Assembly (NCBI GenBank): GCA_040880365.1
Contig: JBBDIO010000285.1
Coordinates: 1-11,188, forward strand
Reading direction: 5' to 3'
Origin: JBBDIO01 sp040880365
GTDB lineage: Bacteria > Chloroflexota > Anaerolineae > Caldilineales > Caldilineaceae
DNA length: 11,188 nt
Made by a program: the position numbers and the translations under genes. Below, one piece after another: positions 1-6,580 of this stretch (position 1 is its first letter; the number at the start of each line of letters is the position of its first letter). The notes below the pieces were generated by a model, which saw only the letters and a program-made list of their open reading frames with translations, did no database searches and was not told the DNA's origin.

Positions 1-1
1 T

Positions 2-139
2 CGCCCGGCGGTGACTGCCGCAAAGTTGGCGACTCTGTTTCCACATGTCGTCTCATCGGCCTTGCTGCTGGCTCAATCCAAAGGCGGTTCAGCGTCGGAT
101 CAAGTAACCGACCTGCCTTTTTCGCTGGGCAAGTTCTGA
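2..139 (+). CDS. 3' end of an unidentified plus-strand gene (partial)
   Basis: The second plus-strand frame is open from the window edge to a TGA at 137-139, giving 45 residues that end in LPFSLGKF. Third codon positions are mostly G or C, as in the real genes here, and the stop lies only 8 bases before the stop of the convergent methyltransferase gene, which is how tightly packed real genes end. The residues form an alanine/leucine-rich helix-like stretch followed by a short strand-like tail. I do not recognise the family. A C-terminal end of an oxidoreductase is possible but cannot be supported from so little sequence. The first frame is also open here, so the choice of frame rests on codon use and stop position. 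Confidence 0.5.
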   Translation, partial: RPAVTAAKLATLFPHVVSSALLLAQSKGGSASDQVTDLPFSLGKF

Positions 140-147
140 TTGGCGGG

Positions 148-969
148 TTAAGGCGCGGCGTGTTTGTTTTCCGGCGCGCGTGCGCTGTTCGATGCCAAAC
201 CGCGCCGCGCAAACGCGCGGGGCCACAAGAAGCCGGTGCTGGCCTTGTAGGCAGGCCATTCGGGATAGCGGGCCAGCGACGCTTCTTTCATGCGCATGTT
301 GACCAGAAAGTAGCCGATCCAGATATACCCCAGAATAGCCCACGCCAGCCAATGGTGGATCAGCAGCGCATACGCGGCGTAGGCCAGCATTTCGCCCAGA
401 TAGTTGGGGTGGCGCACATGCTTGAACAAGCCTTCCTGGATCAAGCCAGGGCGATATTTTAGGGTGTAGTATTTTTGGGCGTCGGCGGTCAACATGAGCG
501 CAATCCCAATGGTATGGAGACCGATGGCCGTCGCTAACTGAACAGGGGAGGGCGTGGGGTGGTTCGGGCCGAGGATGCCGGAAATCAACAGATAGGGCAA
601 GAGCCAGTAGGGACCCAGCACAAGTATCACCGACATGAGGACGCCCCCGAAGGTGACGCGCGCCTCCCATTGGGCATCGGGAAACGCAACATGCTTCAAG
701 AGCCAGCACACTCCATAGGTTCCGTGCAAGGCCAGATAGACCCACGCGACCAGCGTGTCGTTGCTGTATATCCACATGAGCAGTGCGATTGCCAGGGGCA
801 TTGTGCCTTTGTGGAAGTTGATGACCCAGGCCAGTTTGAGCAGCCGGGGACCGCCCAAAAAATCGCGGCTCAGGTGGGTGTTGAATTGGTGCATGGCTCG
901 CACCCAGGGCTGCACGGCGCGGGGGGCCTTGTGTGACTGTGAACCGTCTGGGCGCGTCTCGTCCGCCAT
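148..969 (-). CDS. Integral membrane methyltransferase, ICMT/PEMT/DUF1295-like
   Basis: This 273-residue membrane protein carries the C-terminal signature of the isoprenylcysteine carboxyl methyltransferase / phospholipid methyltransferase / DUF1295 (steroid reductase-like) superfamily. DAQK at 163-166 is followed by GLFKHVRHPNYLGE at 180-193, then a hydrophobic hairpin (about 195-224) and a final Y..Y....G.L.P segment (235-250). In the methyltransferase members the RHP..Y..E block helps bind S-adenosylmethionine. Hydrophobic segments lie near 44-66, 72-92, 108-132, 145-161, 195-208 and 209-224. The ATG at 969 was chosen because AAGGGGAG sits 4 bases before it; an in-frame alternative start at 1029 would overlap the upstream gene. 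It follows the PaaK-like gene by 74 bases on the same strand, so co-transcription is likely. The substrate is unknown. DUF1295 members may be reductases rather than methyltransferases, so the reaction is uncertain. Confidence 0.8.
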   Translation of the reverse strand: MADETRPDGSQSHKAPRAVQPWVRAMHQFNTHLSRDFLGGPRLLKLAWVINFHKGTMPLAIALLMWIYSNDTLVAWVYLALHGTYGVCWLLKHVAFPDAQWEARVTFGGVLMSVILVLGPYWLLPYLLISGILGPNHPTPSPVQLATAIGLHTIGIALMLTADAQKYYTLKYRPGLIQEGLFKHVRHPNYLGEMLAYAAYALLIHHWLAWAILGYIWIGYFLVNMRMKEASLARYPEWPAYKASTGFLWPRAFARRGLASNSARAPENKHAAP

Positions 970-1043
970 TATTCTCCCCTTATTTCCTAGCGCGCGTCCC
1001 CACAGTCTTGACACGCATCCGCGTTGCATTGCTGGTTAGCGCG

Positions 1044-2483
1044 TTACTGGTGGGCGGCAACGGTCTGCCGTTTGACAATGCGCGCGGCCTTGCCGGTTGT
1101 CCCGCGCGCGACACTCGACGACCATTCAACTTCGATGGGGGGCGGCACGGCGCCCAGCTGTGCCAGAGCCTGTTTCACGGTGGCGATCAAGGCCGGTGCA
1201 TCCACTTTGGCCGGTTCGCCGGTCAAATGCAGGCAAAGTTTGTCGGGTGTGTGAATCACCTGCCAGCCGTGCACGGGCGTCGCATCTAAAATGCGATAGA
1301 AGACCATAGGATGCACGGCGATTTCGTGGTCTCCGAAGCCGGGAAAGCGCAGGATTTCTTCGCGGCGTCCCTGGATGTCATCGATCAGGGCCAGCCCGCG
1401 CCCACAGGCACAGGGCAGAGGCGACATGCGCACGCGATCACTCAGCTCGTAGCGAATGAGGGGCTGGGCATGGTTAAAGAGCACGGTCAGCAGTACCTTG
1501 TCCCCATACTGACCGGGCGGCACAGGGCGGTTGTGCTCGTCTACCACCTCAAAAATAAAGAGGTCTTCAAAAACGTGCAACCCCCGCCGGGGATGGTCTG
1601 CCCGATCCGATTCCGTCAGGTCTGCTACTGTCTGATCCGGTGCGGCCTGGGGCGATCTGTAGGGTGATTCGCACTCGACGGCAAAGGTCCCGCCCTCGGT
1701 TGCGCCATATTGGTTGAAAACAATATCGCCCCACACCGATTGCAGACGCCGGCGCAACGCGGGAGAAAGCACTTCGGCAGAGCTGACCACGCGCCGGGGT
1801 GCGATTTGCAGCCTGCCCGCGGCTTGTTCTTCGGCCAGAATTGCCGCCATCGAGGCATAGGTTGCCAGCAGATGCGGTTGCCAGGCGTTGAGTTGTTCGA
1901 CAATCCTATCGATAGGCTCGCCGACATCCAGACGCAGCATGGGCAGCCAGGAACTGCGCACCGTGGTGCCGATGCGCGCGGAGATGTGCCAGGGCGTGCT
2001 CGACGCGACCACGGCCATTTTGGGCCGCTGGATCATTCCCCACAGCGAGCCGATGTGCTGTTCGAAGCGGGTGAAGGATGCCAGCGCAGTGGCCCATGCC
2101 GCGCGATTAAACAGGATATAGGTGCTATCGCCGGTCGTCCCCGACGTGGTATTGGCAAAGTATTCGCCCAAAAATGATTCCGCGCCCTGGAGCGTCGCCA
2201 TATGTTCAGCCACTTTGGCGCGCGTGATGCGCGGGTCGGTGACAATTTCGTCGAAATGGGCGTTGAGCATGGATTTGGTGAGGATCGGCAGTTCTTCCAG
2301 CGGGCGATCCATGCGCCCGGCATGGAAGTCGCGATAAAACGGAGAGTGGGCATAGGCATGGGTGCGCAGGTGTTGCAGCGCCTGGGCCTGATGGGCCTGA
2401 ATTTCGGCGCGCGTCCAGAATTCTCGACGCCGCAGCCGCCGCAGGGCCGATAACATACCAAGGATATTGCGATAGATTGACAT
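1044..2483 (-). CDS. Phenylacetate-CoA ligase / CapK-like adenylate-forming enzyme
   Basis: This 479-residue protein belongs to the PaaK / coenzyme F390 synthetase / CapK group of the ANL adenylate-forming superfamily, which activates a carboxylate with ATP and passes it to a thiol or another acceptor. It shows the usual order of motifs: an N-terminal HSPFYRDF block (46-53), a phosphate-binding loop TSGTTGDST (113-121), YGATEGG (259-265), the YELSDRV adenylate-binding region (345-351), CACGRG (358-363) followed by I.GR (370-373), and a C-terminal GTTGKAARIVK (461-471) that could supply the mobile-domain lysine. It is somewhat longer than a typical PaaK (about 430-450 residues), partly because of a charged stretch at about 277-305. 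The ATG at 2483 is preceded by GGTGAAG. The gene leads a likely two-gene operon with the membrane methyltransferase. No carrier protein or phenylacetate pathway gene is visible, so the substrate cannot be named; phenylacetate is not implied. Confidence 0.88.
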   Translation of the reverse strand: MSIYRNILGMLSALRRLRRREFWTRAEIQAHQAQALQHLRTHAYAHSPFYRDFHAGRMDRPLEELPILTKSMLNAHFDEIVTDPRITRAKVAEHMATLQGAESFLGEYFANTTSGTTGDSTYILFNRAAWATALASFTRFEQHIGSLWGMIQRPKMAVVASSTPWHISARIGTTVRSSWLPMLRLDVGEPIDRIVEQLNAWQPHLLATYASMAAILAEEQAAGRLQIAPRRVVSSAEVLSPALRRRLQSVWGDIVFNQYGATEGGTFAVECESPYRSPQAAPDQTVADLTESDRADHPRRGLHVFEDLFIFEVVDEHNRPVPPGQYGDKVLLTVLFNHAQPLIRYELSDRVRMSPLPCACGRGLALIDDIQGRREEILRFPGFGDHEIAVHPMVFYRILDATPVHGWQVIHTPDKLCLHLTGEPAKVDAPALIATVKQALAQLGAVPPPIEVEWSSSVARGTTGKAARIVKRQTVAAHQ

Positions 2484-2543
2484 GGATAAGCTTCACCGGG
2501 TTCAATGGGAACGGATGCAAATGCAATGCGCGCCCGCCCTTGC

Positions 2544-2568
2544 CGGGAAACATCATTGTCGGGAAACA
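2544..2568. repeat. Direct repeat CGGGAAACA, possible operator
   Basis: CGGGAAACA occurs at 2544-2552 and 2560-2568, 16 bases apart, in the leader of the adenylase gene. A tandem ATGCAA hexamer pair lies nearby at 2515-2526. These could bind a regulator of the operon, but two nine-base copies are not strong evidence. Confidence 0.4.
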
Positions 2569-2650
2569 CCAGGGAACGTTCAGCATTTTTCCGCGCGTGC
2601 GCGGCGCTTAGGGCAAGGTTGGGCGGGTGTGGGTTGTCCCTGAGGAGTGT

Positions 2651-2656
2651 ATCATA
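2651..2656 (-). promoter_or_regulatory. Possible -10 box for the adenylase/methyltransferase operon
   Basis: The minus strand reads TATGAT here, one mismatch from the consensus, about 170 bases upstream of the ATG at 2483 and just after the tag stop. No good -35 box is found 16-18 bases further upstream, so this is a weak call. The 204-base gap between the two genes (2484-2687) must contain a promoter unless the operon is read through from tag. Confidence 0.3.
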
Positions 2657-2687
2657 GCGTATTTGGCAGACGTTTGACAGGCGAATC

Positions 2688-3281
2688 TCACGAAACGTCC
2701 TGCATGGTCGGGCCCCGATATTTGAAACAGCCCATAATGTGATCATCGACCATGCCGACACTTTGCATGAAGGCGTAGCAGATGGTCGGACCGACAAAGG
2801 TAAAGTCGGCTTTTTTCAGGGCCTTGGACATGGCTTCGGCGGCGGGCGTGCTGCTGGGGATGGTGTCGGGCGTCATGGGCAGGCGCGGCAGACGCGGGGT
2901 GTGATCTACAAACGCCCAGAGCCAGTCGGAGAAGGAACCGTGGGCCGCGGTCAAGCGCAGATAGGCCTGGGCATTGCGCACGGCGCCGCGCACTTTGAGC
3001 CGGTTGCGCACAATGCCGGGGTCGGCGAGCAGGGCCTGAATTTTCTCCTCATCATAGCCCGCGATGATTTCGGGCTGGAAGCCATCCATCACGCGCCGAT
3101 AGTTCTCGCGCTTGTGCAGAATCGTGCGCCACGATAGACCCGCCTGGAAGCCCTCTAGCAGCAGCCGCTCGAAGAGTTCCCGGTCGTCGTAGACCGGCAC
3201 GCCCCACTCGGTATCGTGATAGGCCACATAGAGGGGATCGTCGCCGCACCAAAAACAGCGGCCAATCGGTTCGTTTGTCAT
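2688..3281 (-). CDS. tag: DNA-3-methyladenine glycosylase I
   Basis: This cytoplasmic base-excision repair enzyme removes 3-methyladenine from alkylated DNA. At 197 residues it is close to the family's usual length of about 190. The zinc-binding residues typical of Tag are present: Cys9 and His22 in RCFWCGDDPLYVAYHD, and His181 and Cys185 in DDHIMGC. E43 in LLEGFQAGLSW matches the key glutamate of the Escherichia coli enzyme. LSW (49-51), KRENYR (57-62), the SKALKK block (152-157) and F.FVGPTICYAFMQ (160-173) are also family hallmarks. The same frame stays open far upstream to 3797, but that stretch is the antisense of the ceramidase-fold gene and lacks homology; the ATG at 3281 puts the protein start 8 residues before Cys9, as expected. 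It stands alone, divergent from the gene at 3486, and no alkylation-response partner is visible. Confidence 0.96.
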   Translation of the reverse strand: MTNEPIGRCFWCGDDPLYVAYHDTEWGVPVYDDRELFERLLLEGFQAGLSWRTILHKRENYRRVMDGFQPEIIAGYDEEKIQALLADPGIVRNRLKVRGAVRNAQAYLRLTAAHGSFSDWLWAFVDHTPRLPRLPMTPDTIPSSTPAAEAMSKALKKADFTFVGPTICYAFMQSVGMVDDHIMGCFKYRGPTMQDVS

Positions 3282-3349
3282 GGCGTTTCGCAGATTCTTT
3301 CGTGGCCTGTATATTGGTTGCCCGGCTATGCCTGATGAGAAAAAGTGTA

Positions 3350-3424
3350 CAGCCGGCTGAGAAATTCGTCCACTCGCTGGGCTGGTTTGCCGCGTGTAGG
3401 CCGGTTTGTGCAGACCGGTTTGTG
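3350..3424. promoter_or_regulatory. Palindrome and direct repeats between tag and the ceramidase-fold gene
   Basis: The 204-base divergent gap contains a perfect 10-base palindrome CAGCCGGCTG (3350-3359) and two copies of CCGGTTTGTG (3401-3410 and 3415-3424) at a 14-base step, with a looser relative GCTGGTTTGC at 3381-3390. Such a cluster between divergent starts could be an operator region. No matching promoter boxes are convincing. Confidence 0.4.
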
Positions 3425-3485
3425 AGGAACGGGTAGATGCAGTACGATTTGATTTTACAACAGCCAACCAGAAAGTGAATCCAAT

Positions 3486-4913
3486 ATGTCTGAACAGGAA
3501 ACAGCCGCCGCGGCGCGCGGGCATTTGCAGGCGGGGGTGGCGCGTGCCGATATCACGCCGCCGGTGGGTATTGCCCATGCCAACTGGGGCGCACAGGCCC
3601 ATGAACAGGCCCAGGGCGTAGATCTGCCCCTGTGGGCGACCGCGCTCGCGCTCAGCGATGGCGCGACGACTACGGTTGTGGTGGATCTGGATATCAGCGG
3701 CTTGCGGCCCGAAAACGCTACCGCGGTGCGTGCGGCAATTGCCCAGCGCACTGGGTTGCCCGTGGCGTATGTCCGCCTGGCCTATACGCATACCCATTCA
3801 GGCCCCAGCACCAGCAGTTCGGGTGGGTGGGTCAAGGGCGGCATCGAGCTGATTCCGGGCTATCTGGAGAGCGTGGCGGCCCAGTGTGCGGGCGCGGCGT
3901 GGGAAGCGTGTAACTGCTTGCAGCCGGCGCGCATTGCGGCGGGCACCGGGCACAGCGCGATTGCGGTCAATCGCCGCTATGTGACGCCCGACCAGACGGT
4001 GGTCGTGGGCCACAATTGGGATGGCCCGGTGGACCATGAAATCAAGGTCGTGCGCATTGACGATCTCAACGAGCAGCCGCTGGCCGTGCTGGTCAATTAT
4101 GCCTGTCATCCCATTATTGTGGGGCCGTACAATGACTTGATCACGCCCGATTATCCAGGCATTATGAAGCGCGTGGTCGAAGAGGCTACCGGGGCAAAGT
4201 GTCTCTTTTTACAAGGCGCGACGGGTGACATTGGGCCGATTGAAGGCTGCACCAGCCCCACGCCGCGCGCGGTCTATCGCAAGCTGGGCAAACGCCTGGG
4301 CTATGCGGCGGCGACGGTGGCGCTGGATCTGGACCCTGCGCATAAGGTGGATGGCTATGTGCACACGCTGGAATCGGGTGCGCCGCTGGGCGTGTTCGAA
4401 TATACGGTTCCTCCTGCCGCGCCGGTGACCCTGCGCGTGGCGACCCGTCCGGTGCAGATACCGCTTAAGGAGCACCCTCCGTTTGAGGTTGCCGACGCCG
4501 AGGCGCGCGCCCATGCCGACGAGTTGCAGCGTTTGCGTCGGGAAGGGACCGAAGATGAGGTGCGCTGGGCGGGCATGTTGGCGAAACGCAGCCGATCACG
4601 CGCCGAACGGGCGCGCGCCTATCACGGCAAGACGCATATGGAATGGGAACTGCACGGCATTCGCATCAATGATATTGCGCTGGTGGGGATGCCCGGCGAG
4701 CCTTTTGTGGAGATTGGGCTGGCGGTGAAGGCCGGTTCACCGTTTGCGCACACGCTCTTCGCTGGCTATTCCAATGTGGGCAGCGCGTATATTCCCATGC
4801 CCGATGCCTATGCCGTGGGCGGCTATGAGGTGGATTCGACGCCTTTTACCGCCGACGCGGCCCAGGTGTTGGTAGAGGAAAGTCTGGCATTGCTGGCAGA
4901 TTTGCAGGAATAG
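3486..4913 (+). CDS. Neutral/alkaline ceramidase-fold protein, short and leaderless
   Basis: This 475-residue protein matches the catalytic-domain pattern of the neutral/alkaline non-lysosomal ceramidase family (PF04734). It opens with AGVARADITPPVG (16-28), then VVVDLDI (64-70), THTHSGP (101-107) and NYACHP (204-209), whose histidines are the probable metal ligands. QGATGDIGP follows at 243-251, then PGEPF (403-407), whose Glu405 is a likely ligand, and GYSNVGSAYIPMPDAY..GGYE (427-448), with a late tyrosine as the possible last ligand. True ceramidases are about 650-750 residues, usually secreted, and have an extra C-terminal beta domain. This protein has no signal peptide and no such domain. 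In true ceramidases the loop reads D-[VI/L]-S-P with the serine nucleophile; here the position is glycine (G250). It is therefore probably a metal-dependent hydrolase-fold protein of unknown substrate, not a proven ceramidase. The ATG at 3486 has only a weak ribosome-binding site. Confidence 0.85.
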   Translation: MSEQETAAAARGHLQAGVARADITPPVGIAHANWGAQAHEQAQGVDLPLWATALALSDGATTTVVVDLDISGLRPENATAVRAAIAQRTGLPVAYVRLAYTHTHSGPSTSSSGGWVKGGIELIPGYLESVAAQCAGAAWEACNCLQPARIAAGTGHSAIAVNRRYVTPDQTVVVGHNWDGPVDHEIKVVRIDDLNEQPLAVLVNYACHPIIVGPYNDLITPDYPGIMKRVVEEATGAKCLFLQGATGDIGPIEGCTSPTPRAVYRKLGKRLGYAAATVALDLDPAHKVDGYVHTLESGAPLGVFEYTVPPAAPVTLRVATRPVQIPLKEHPPFEVADAEARAHADELQRLRREGTEDEVRWAGMLAKRSRSRAERARAYHGKTHMEWELHGIRINDIALVGMPGEPFVEIGLAVKAGSPFAHTLFAGYSNVGSAYIPMPDAYAVGGYEVDSTPFTADAAQVLVEESLALLADLQE

Positions 4914-4930
4914 CGCGCGCTTCGCGTGCT
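4912..4930 (+). terminator. Hairpin at the stop codon, candidate terminator
   Basis: An 8-bp stem, including one G-T pair, with a CTT loop begins within the TAG stop of the ceramidase-fold gene and is followed by CTTTAC. The stem is strong but the T-run is short. It lies exactly between converging coding ends (4913 plus strand, 4933 minus strand), the expected place for a terminator serving one or both directions. Confidence 0.45.
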
Positions 4931-4932
4931 CT

Positions 4933-5193
4933 TTACAGTGTGGCCGCGAGCGTCGCCGATAGCGGCACATCGCGGCGCACCAGGTCGTCGAGGGTTTCCC
5001 GGCGCTGGATGAGATGGGCCTCTCCCTGCGCAACCCAGAGCACGGCGGGTTTGCGTGCGCCGTTGTAGTTGCTGCCCATTGCCAGGTGATACGCGCCGGA
5101 TGCGGGCACGGCGACCAGTTCGCCCGGCGCGAGGGGCGGCAGGGGCAGATTTTCGATGAGGATGTCGCCGCTCTCGCAGAACGGCCCCGCGAG
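4933..5193 (-). pseudogene. lysA: Remnant of the C-terminus of diaminopimelate decarboxylase
   Basis: Reading the minus strand from about 5193 to a TAA at 4933-4935 gives 86 residues that match the C-terminal end of LysA, the PLP enzyme for the last step of lysine synthesis. GPFCESGDIL is the CESGD block whose cysteine lies at the active site of the partner subunit. It is followed by LPPLAPGELVAVPASGAY, whose tyrosine contacts PLP in the family, then the GSNYNG block and a final HLIQRRETLDDLV. Full LysA is about 420 residues, so the whole PLP-binding barrel is missing. Just upstream of LAGP the reading continues as unrelated residues (HFCTSRE), and no start codon with a ribosome-binding site is present. 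The segment is 57 bases downstream of the transporter on the same strand. It is most likely the stump of a deleted or recombined lysA; a misjoined assembly would look the same. Confidence 0.8.
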
Positions 5194-5228
5194 CTCTCTT
5201 GATGTGCAAAAGTGGCAAATGGTTTTAG

Positions 5229-5253
5229 AAATCGAACCGGATGTCGATTTTTT
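5229..5253 (+). terminator. AT-rich hairpin with T-run after the transporter gene
   Basis: AAATCGA (5229-5235) and TCGATTT (5244-5250) form a 7-bp inverted repeat with an 8-base loop, and the plus strand runs on as six Ts (5248-5253). On the minus strand it lies directly after the transporter stop at 5253, followed by TTTCTAAAACC. The stem is AT-rich and therefore weak. It could end transporter transcription or work in both directions. Confidence 0.35.
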
Positions 5254-6248
5254 CAGCCCCGCAATACAATTACGATGCCAATCATGGTGACGACTGCGCC
5301 CAGAATGACCAGGGGGCCGGGGATTTCGGCGAGCAGCAGCGCGCCCAGCAACACGCCGCCGGTCACTTCCTGGGTGGCGACCAGGTTAACCAGTGTGGCG
5401 CGGGTGCGGCGCAGCGCGGCATTGTAGAGCGTATGGCCCAATGCCAGGGGCAGCAGCCCCAGCGCAGCCACGCTCGCCAGCGCGGGCATGGTATAGCCGC
5501 CCGGTGTGAAAAAGTAGAGTGCGAAGGGCAACAGCCACAGGGCCGCCATACTATAGACGGTGCCCGCATAGGCAAAGAGCGGCGTGGTGTGGCGCTGGCT
5601 GCGTCCGGCGACGCTATATAGCCCAAAGCAGATTGCGCTGCCCAGCGCCAGCAGATCGCCTAGCAGCATACGCCGGTTGAACGCCGGTTCAAAGCCTGCC
5701 AGGATTGCAATGCCCACGATGGCAATCACCACGCCCACCCATTGGCGGGGGGTGATGGTTTCCTCGAGAAAAAGGCGGGAAAAGAGCGCGACAAATATGG
5801 GCGCGGTATAGACCAGCGCCAGGCTGTGCGCGATGGTTGTATATTCCAGCGAGGCGATATAGAGGCCAAAGTGGAGTGCCGCGACCAGCCCAAACGCGGC
5901 ATAGCGCGGCCAAAGCCCCGGCCCCGGCAGGGCTTCGCGGCGAATGATCGCCAGACCCAGCACCACCGCGCCTGCAATCAACATGCGCCCCGCGGTGATT
6001 TCAATTGCGGTCAGGCTGGCTGCTGCCCAGCGGATAAGCACCGGACTGGTGCTGAAAAAAAAGACCGCAATGCCCACATAGAGCAGGCCGATTTGGGCGT
6101 GTCGCGCCGCGTATTGCGCCTCAATGGGGGTGGCGGCATGGGTGGCGACAGGCGTGGCAGTCGCTAGTGGCTGCCCATGCTTGCCGCGCGCACCCCGCGC
6201 GGGGACGGGTGTGACAGGGCCGGTTGCGCGCGCGGGTGGGCCGGACAA
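5253..6248 (-). CDS. EamA/DMT-family transporter (two EamA domains)
   Basis: This inner-membrane protein of up to 331 residues has about ten predicted helices arranged as two EamA repeats (about 54-185 and 196-330), typical of drug/metabolite transporters such as RhaT- and YdcZ-like exporters. Family features include the first helix with SPVLIRW (68-74), R..IA at the start of helix 2 (88-92), LEYT..A..LAL.Y..PIFVAL (134-155) with FL.E (160-163), and in the second half ALGLLPLALGHTLYNAALRR followed by the E.P.LVILGA end (308-318). The substrate cannot be predicted. The start is unusual: the only available initiation codon before the first helix is TTG at 6248, 27 bases after the stop of the small membrane protein gene, with no clear ribosome-binding site. 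Residues 1-44 are a proline/alanine/threonine-rich tail not needed by the family. It is probably translated as the second gene of the small-protein operon. Confidence 0.9.
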   Translation of the reverse strand: MSGPPARATGPVTPVPARGARGKHGQPLATATPVATHAATPIEAQYAARHAQIGLLYVGIAVFFFSTSPVLIRWAAASLTAIEITAGRMLIAGAVVLGLAIIRREALPGPGLWPRYAAFGLVAALHFGLYIASLEYTTIAHSLALVYTAPIFVALFSRLFLEETITPRQWVGVVIAIVGIAILAGFEPAFNRRMLLGDLLALGSAICFGLYSVAGRSQRHTTPLFAYAGTVYSMAALWLLPFALYFFTPGGYTMPALASVAALGLLPLALGHTLYNAALRRTRATLVNLVATQEVTGGVLLGALLLAEIPGPLVILGAVVTMIGIVIVLRG

Positions 6249-6275
6249 AATGAACCGCCGGGTGGGGCGGCCTGC

Positions 6276-6410
6276 CTAGAAACCGCCAACCGAGGTTGCG
6301 TTGGGGGCGATGACCACGTAGATAGTGCTCAAGACCATGCTGACCACGATGAGCAGGCTGAGAACGTAGAAAATCTTTTCGTTGCGGGTATAACGACGAC
6401 GACGACTCAT
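6276..6410 (-). CDS. Small single-pass membrane protein (44 aa)
   Basis: A 44-residue protein has a basic N-terminus (MSRRRRYTRNEK) and one strongly hydrophobic helix at about 13-34, ending in an uncharged tail (APNATSVGGF). The positive-inside rule puts the short arginine-rich end in the cytoplasm. The ATG at 6410 was chosen over the upstream ATG at 6488 because it has a clear ribosome-binding site (TGGAGGT, about 11 bases upstream) and because the extra residues of the longer form show no pattern. A good promoter lies about 110 bases upstream, and the transporter gene follows by 27 bases. Function is unknown. Such proteins often regulate or stabilise a membrane partner, and the adjacent transporter is the obvious candidate; that is inference. 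Confidence 0.75.
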   Translation of the reverse strand: MSRRRRYTRNEKIFYVLSLLIVVSMVLSTIYVVIAPNATSVGGF

Positions 6411-6452
6411 AACAGGAAAAACCTCCAGAATTGGGTAGCAGGCGTATAAACA

Positions 6453-6470
6453 CCCGGCGCGCTTGCCGGG
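6453..6470 (-). promoter_or_regulatory. Perfect hairpin in the leader of the small-protein operon
   Basis: CCCGGC (6453-6458) and GCCGGG (6465-6470) form a perfect 6-bp GC stem with a 6-base loop. On the minus strand it is followed by TGTTTATA and sits between the promoter and the ribosome-binding site of the 44-residue gene, so it would be in the 5' leader RNA. It could be a weak attenuator, a stabilising hairpin, or chance. Confidence 0.35.
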
Positions 6471-6516
6471 CACGCGCCAGCCAAACAACCCGGCTCGACG
6501 GCCTGGGTATGCCCGT

Positions 6517-6544
6517 ATTATAGCATTGAATCCACACAGCTCAA
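6517..6544 (-). promoter_or_regulatory. Promoter for the small protein and transporter genes
   Basis: The minus strand has a perfect TATAAT (6517-6522) preceded, after 16 bases, by TTGAGC (6539-6544), which matches the first four positions of the TTGACA box. Transcription would start near 6510 and give a leader of about 100 bases before the ATG at 6410. This is the best promoter match I found in the window. Confidence 0.6.
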
Positions 6545-6580
6545 GAAGCGGCCCGGCTTTTTATCGCACGCTGGTTCTGT

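Noticed and set aside
2591..2604. Near-perfect GC palindrome (CCGCGC-GT-GCGCGG) next to a run of five Ts
   Set aside because: The T-run precedes the stem on the plus strand, and becomes an A-run after it on the minus strand, so it is not a terminator; the two-base loop makes a hairpin unlikely.
2674..2679. Perfect TTGACA on the plus strand
   Set aside because: No -10 box follows at the right distance, and it points into the antisense of tag.
2033..2797. A 254-residue minus-strand frame overlapping the PaaK-like gene, tag and the gap between them
   Set aside because: It shadows well-supported genes and shows no domain pattern.
3282..3797. Upstream extension of the tag frame by 172 codons
   Set aside because: It would cover the divergent gap and the antisense of the ceramidase-fold gene; Tag proteins start just before the first zinc cysteine, as the ATG at 3281 does.
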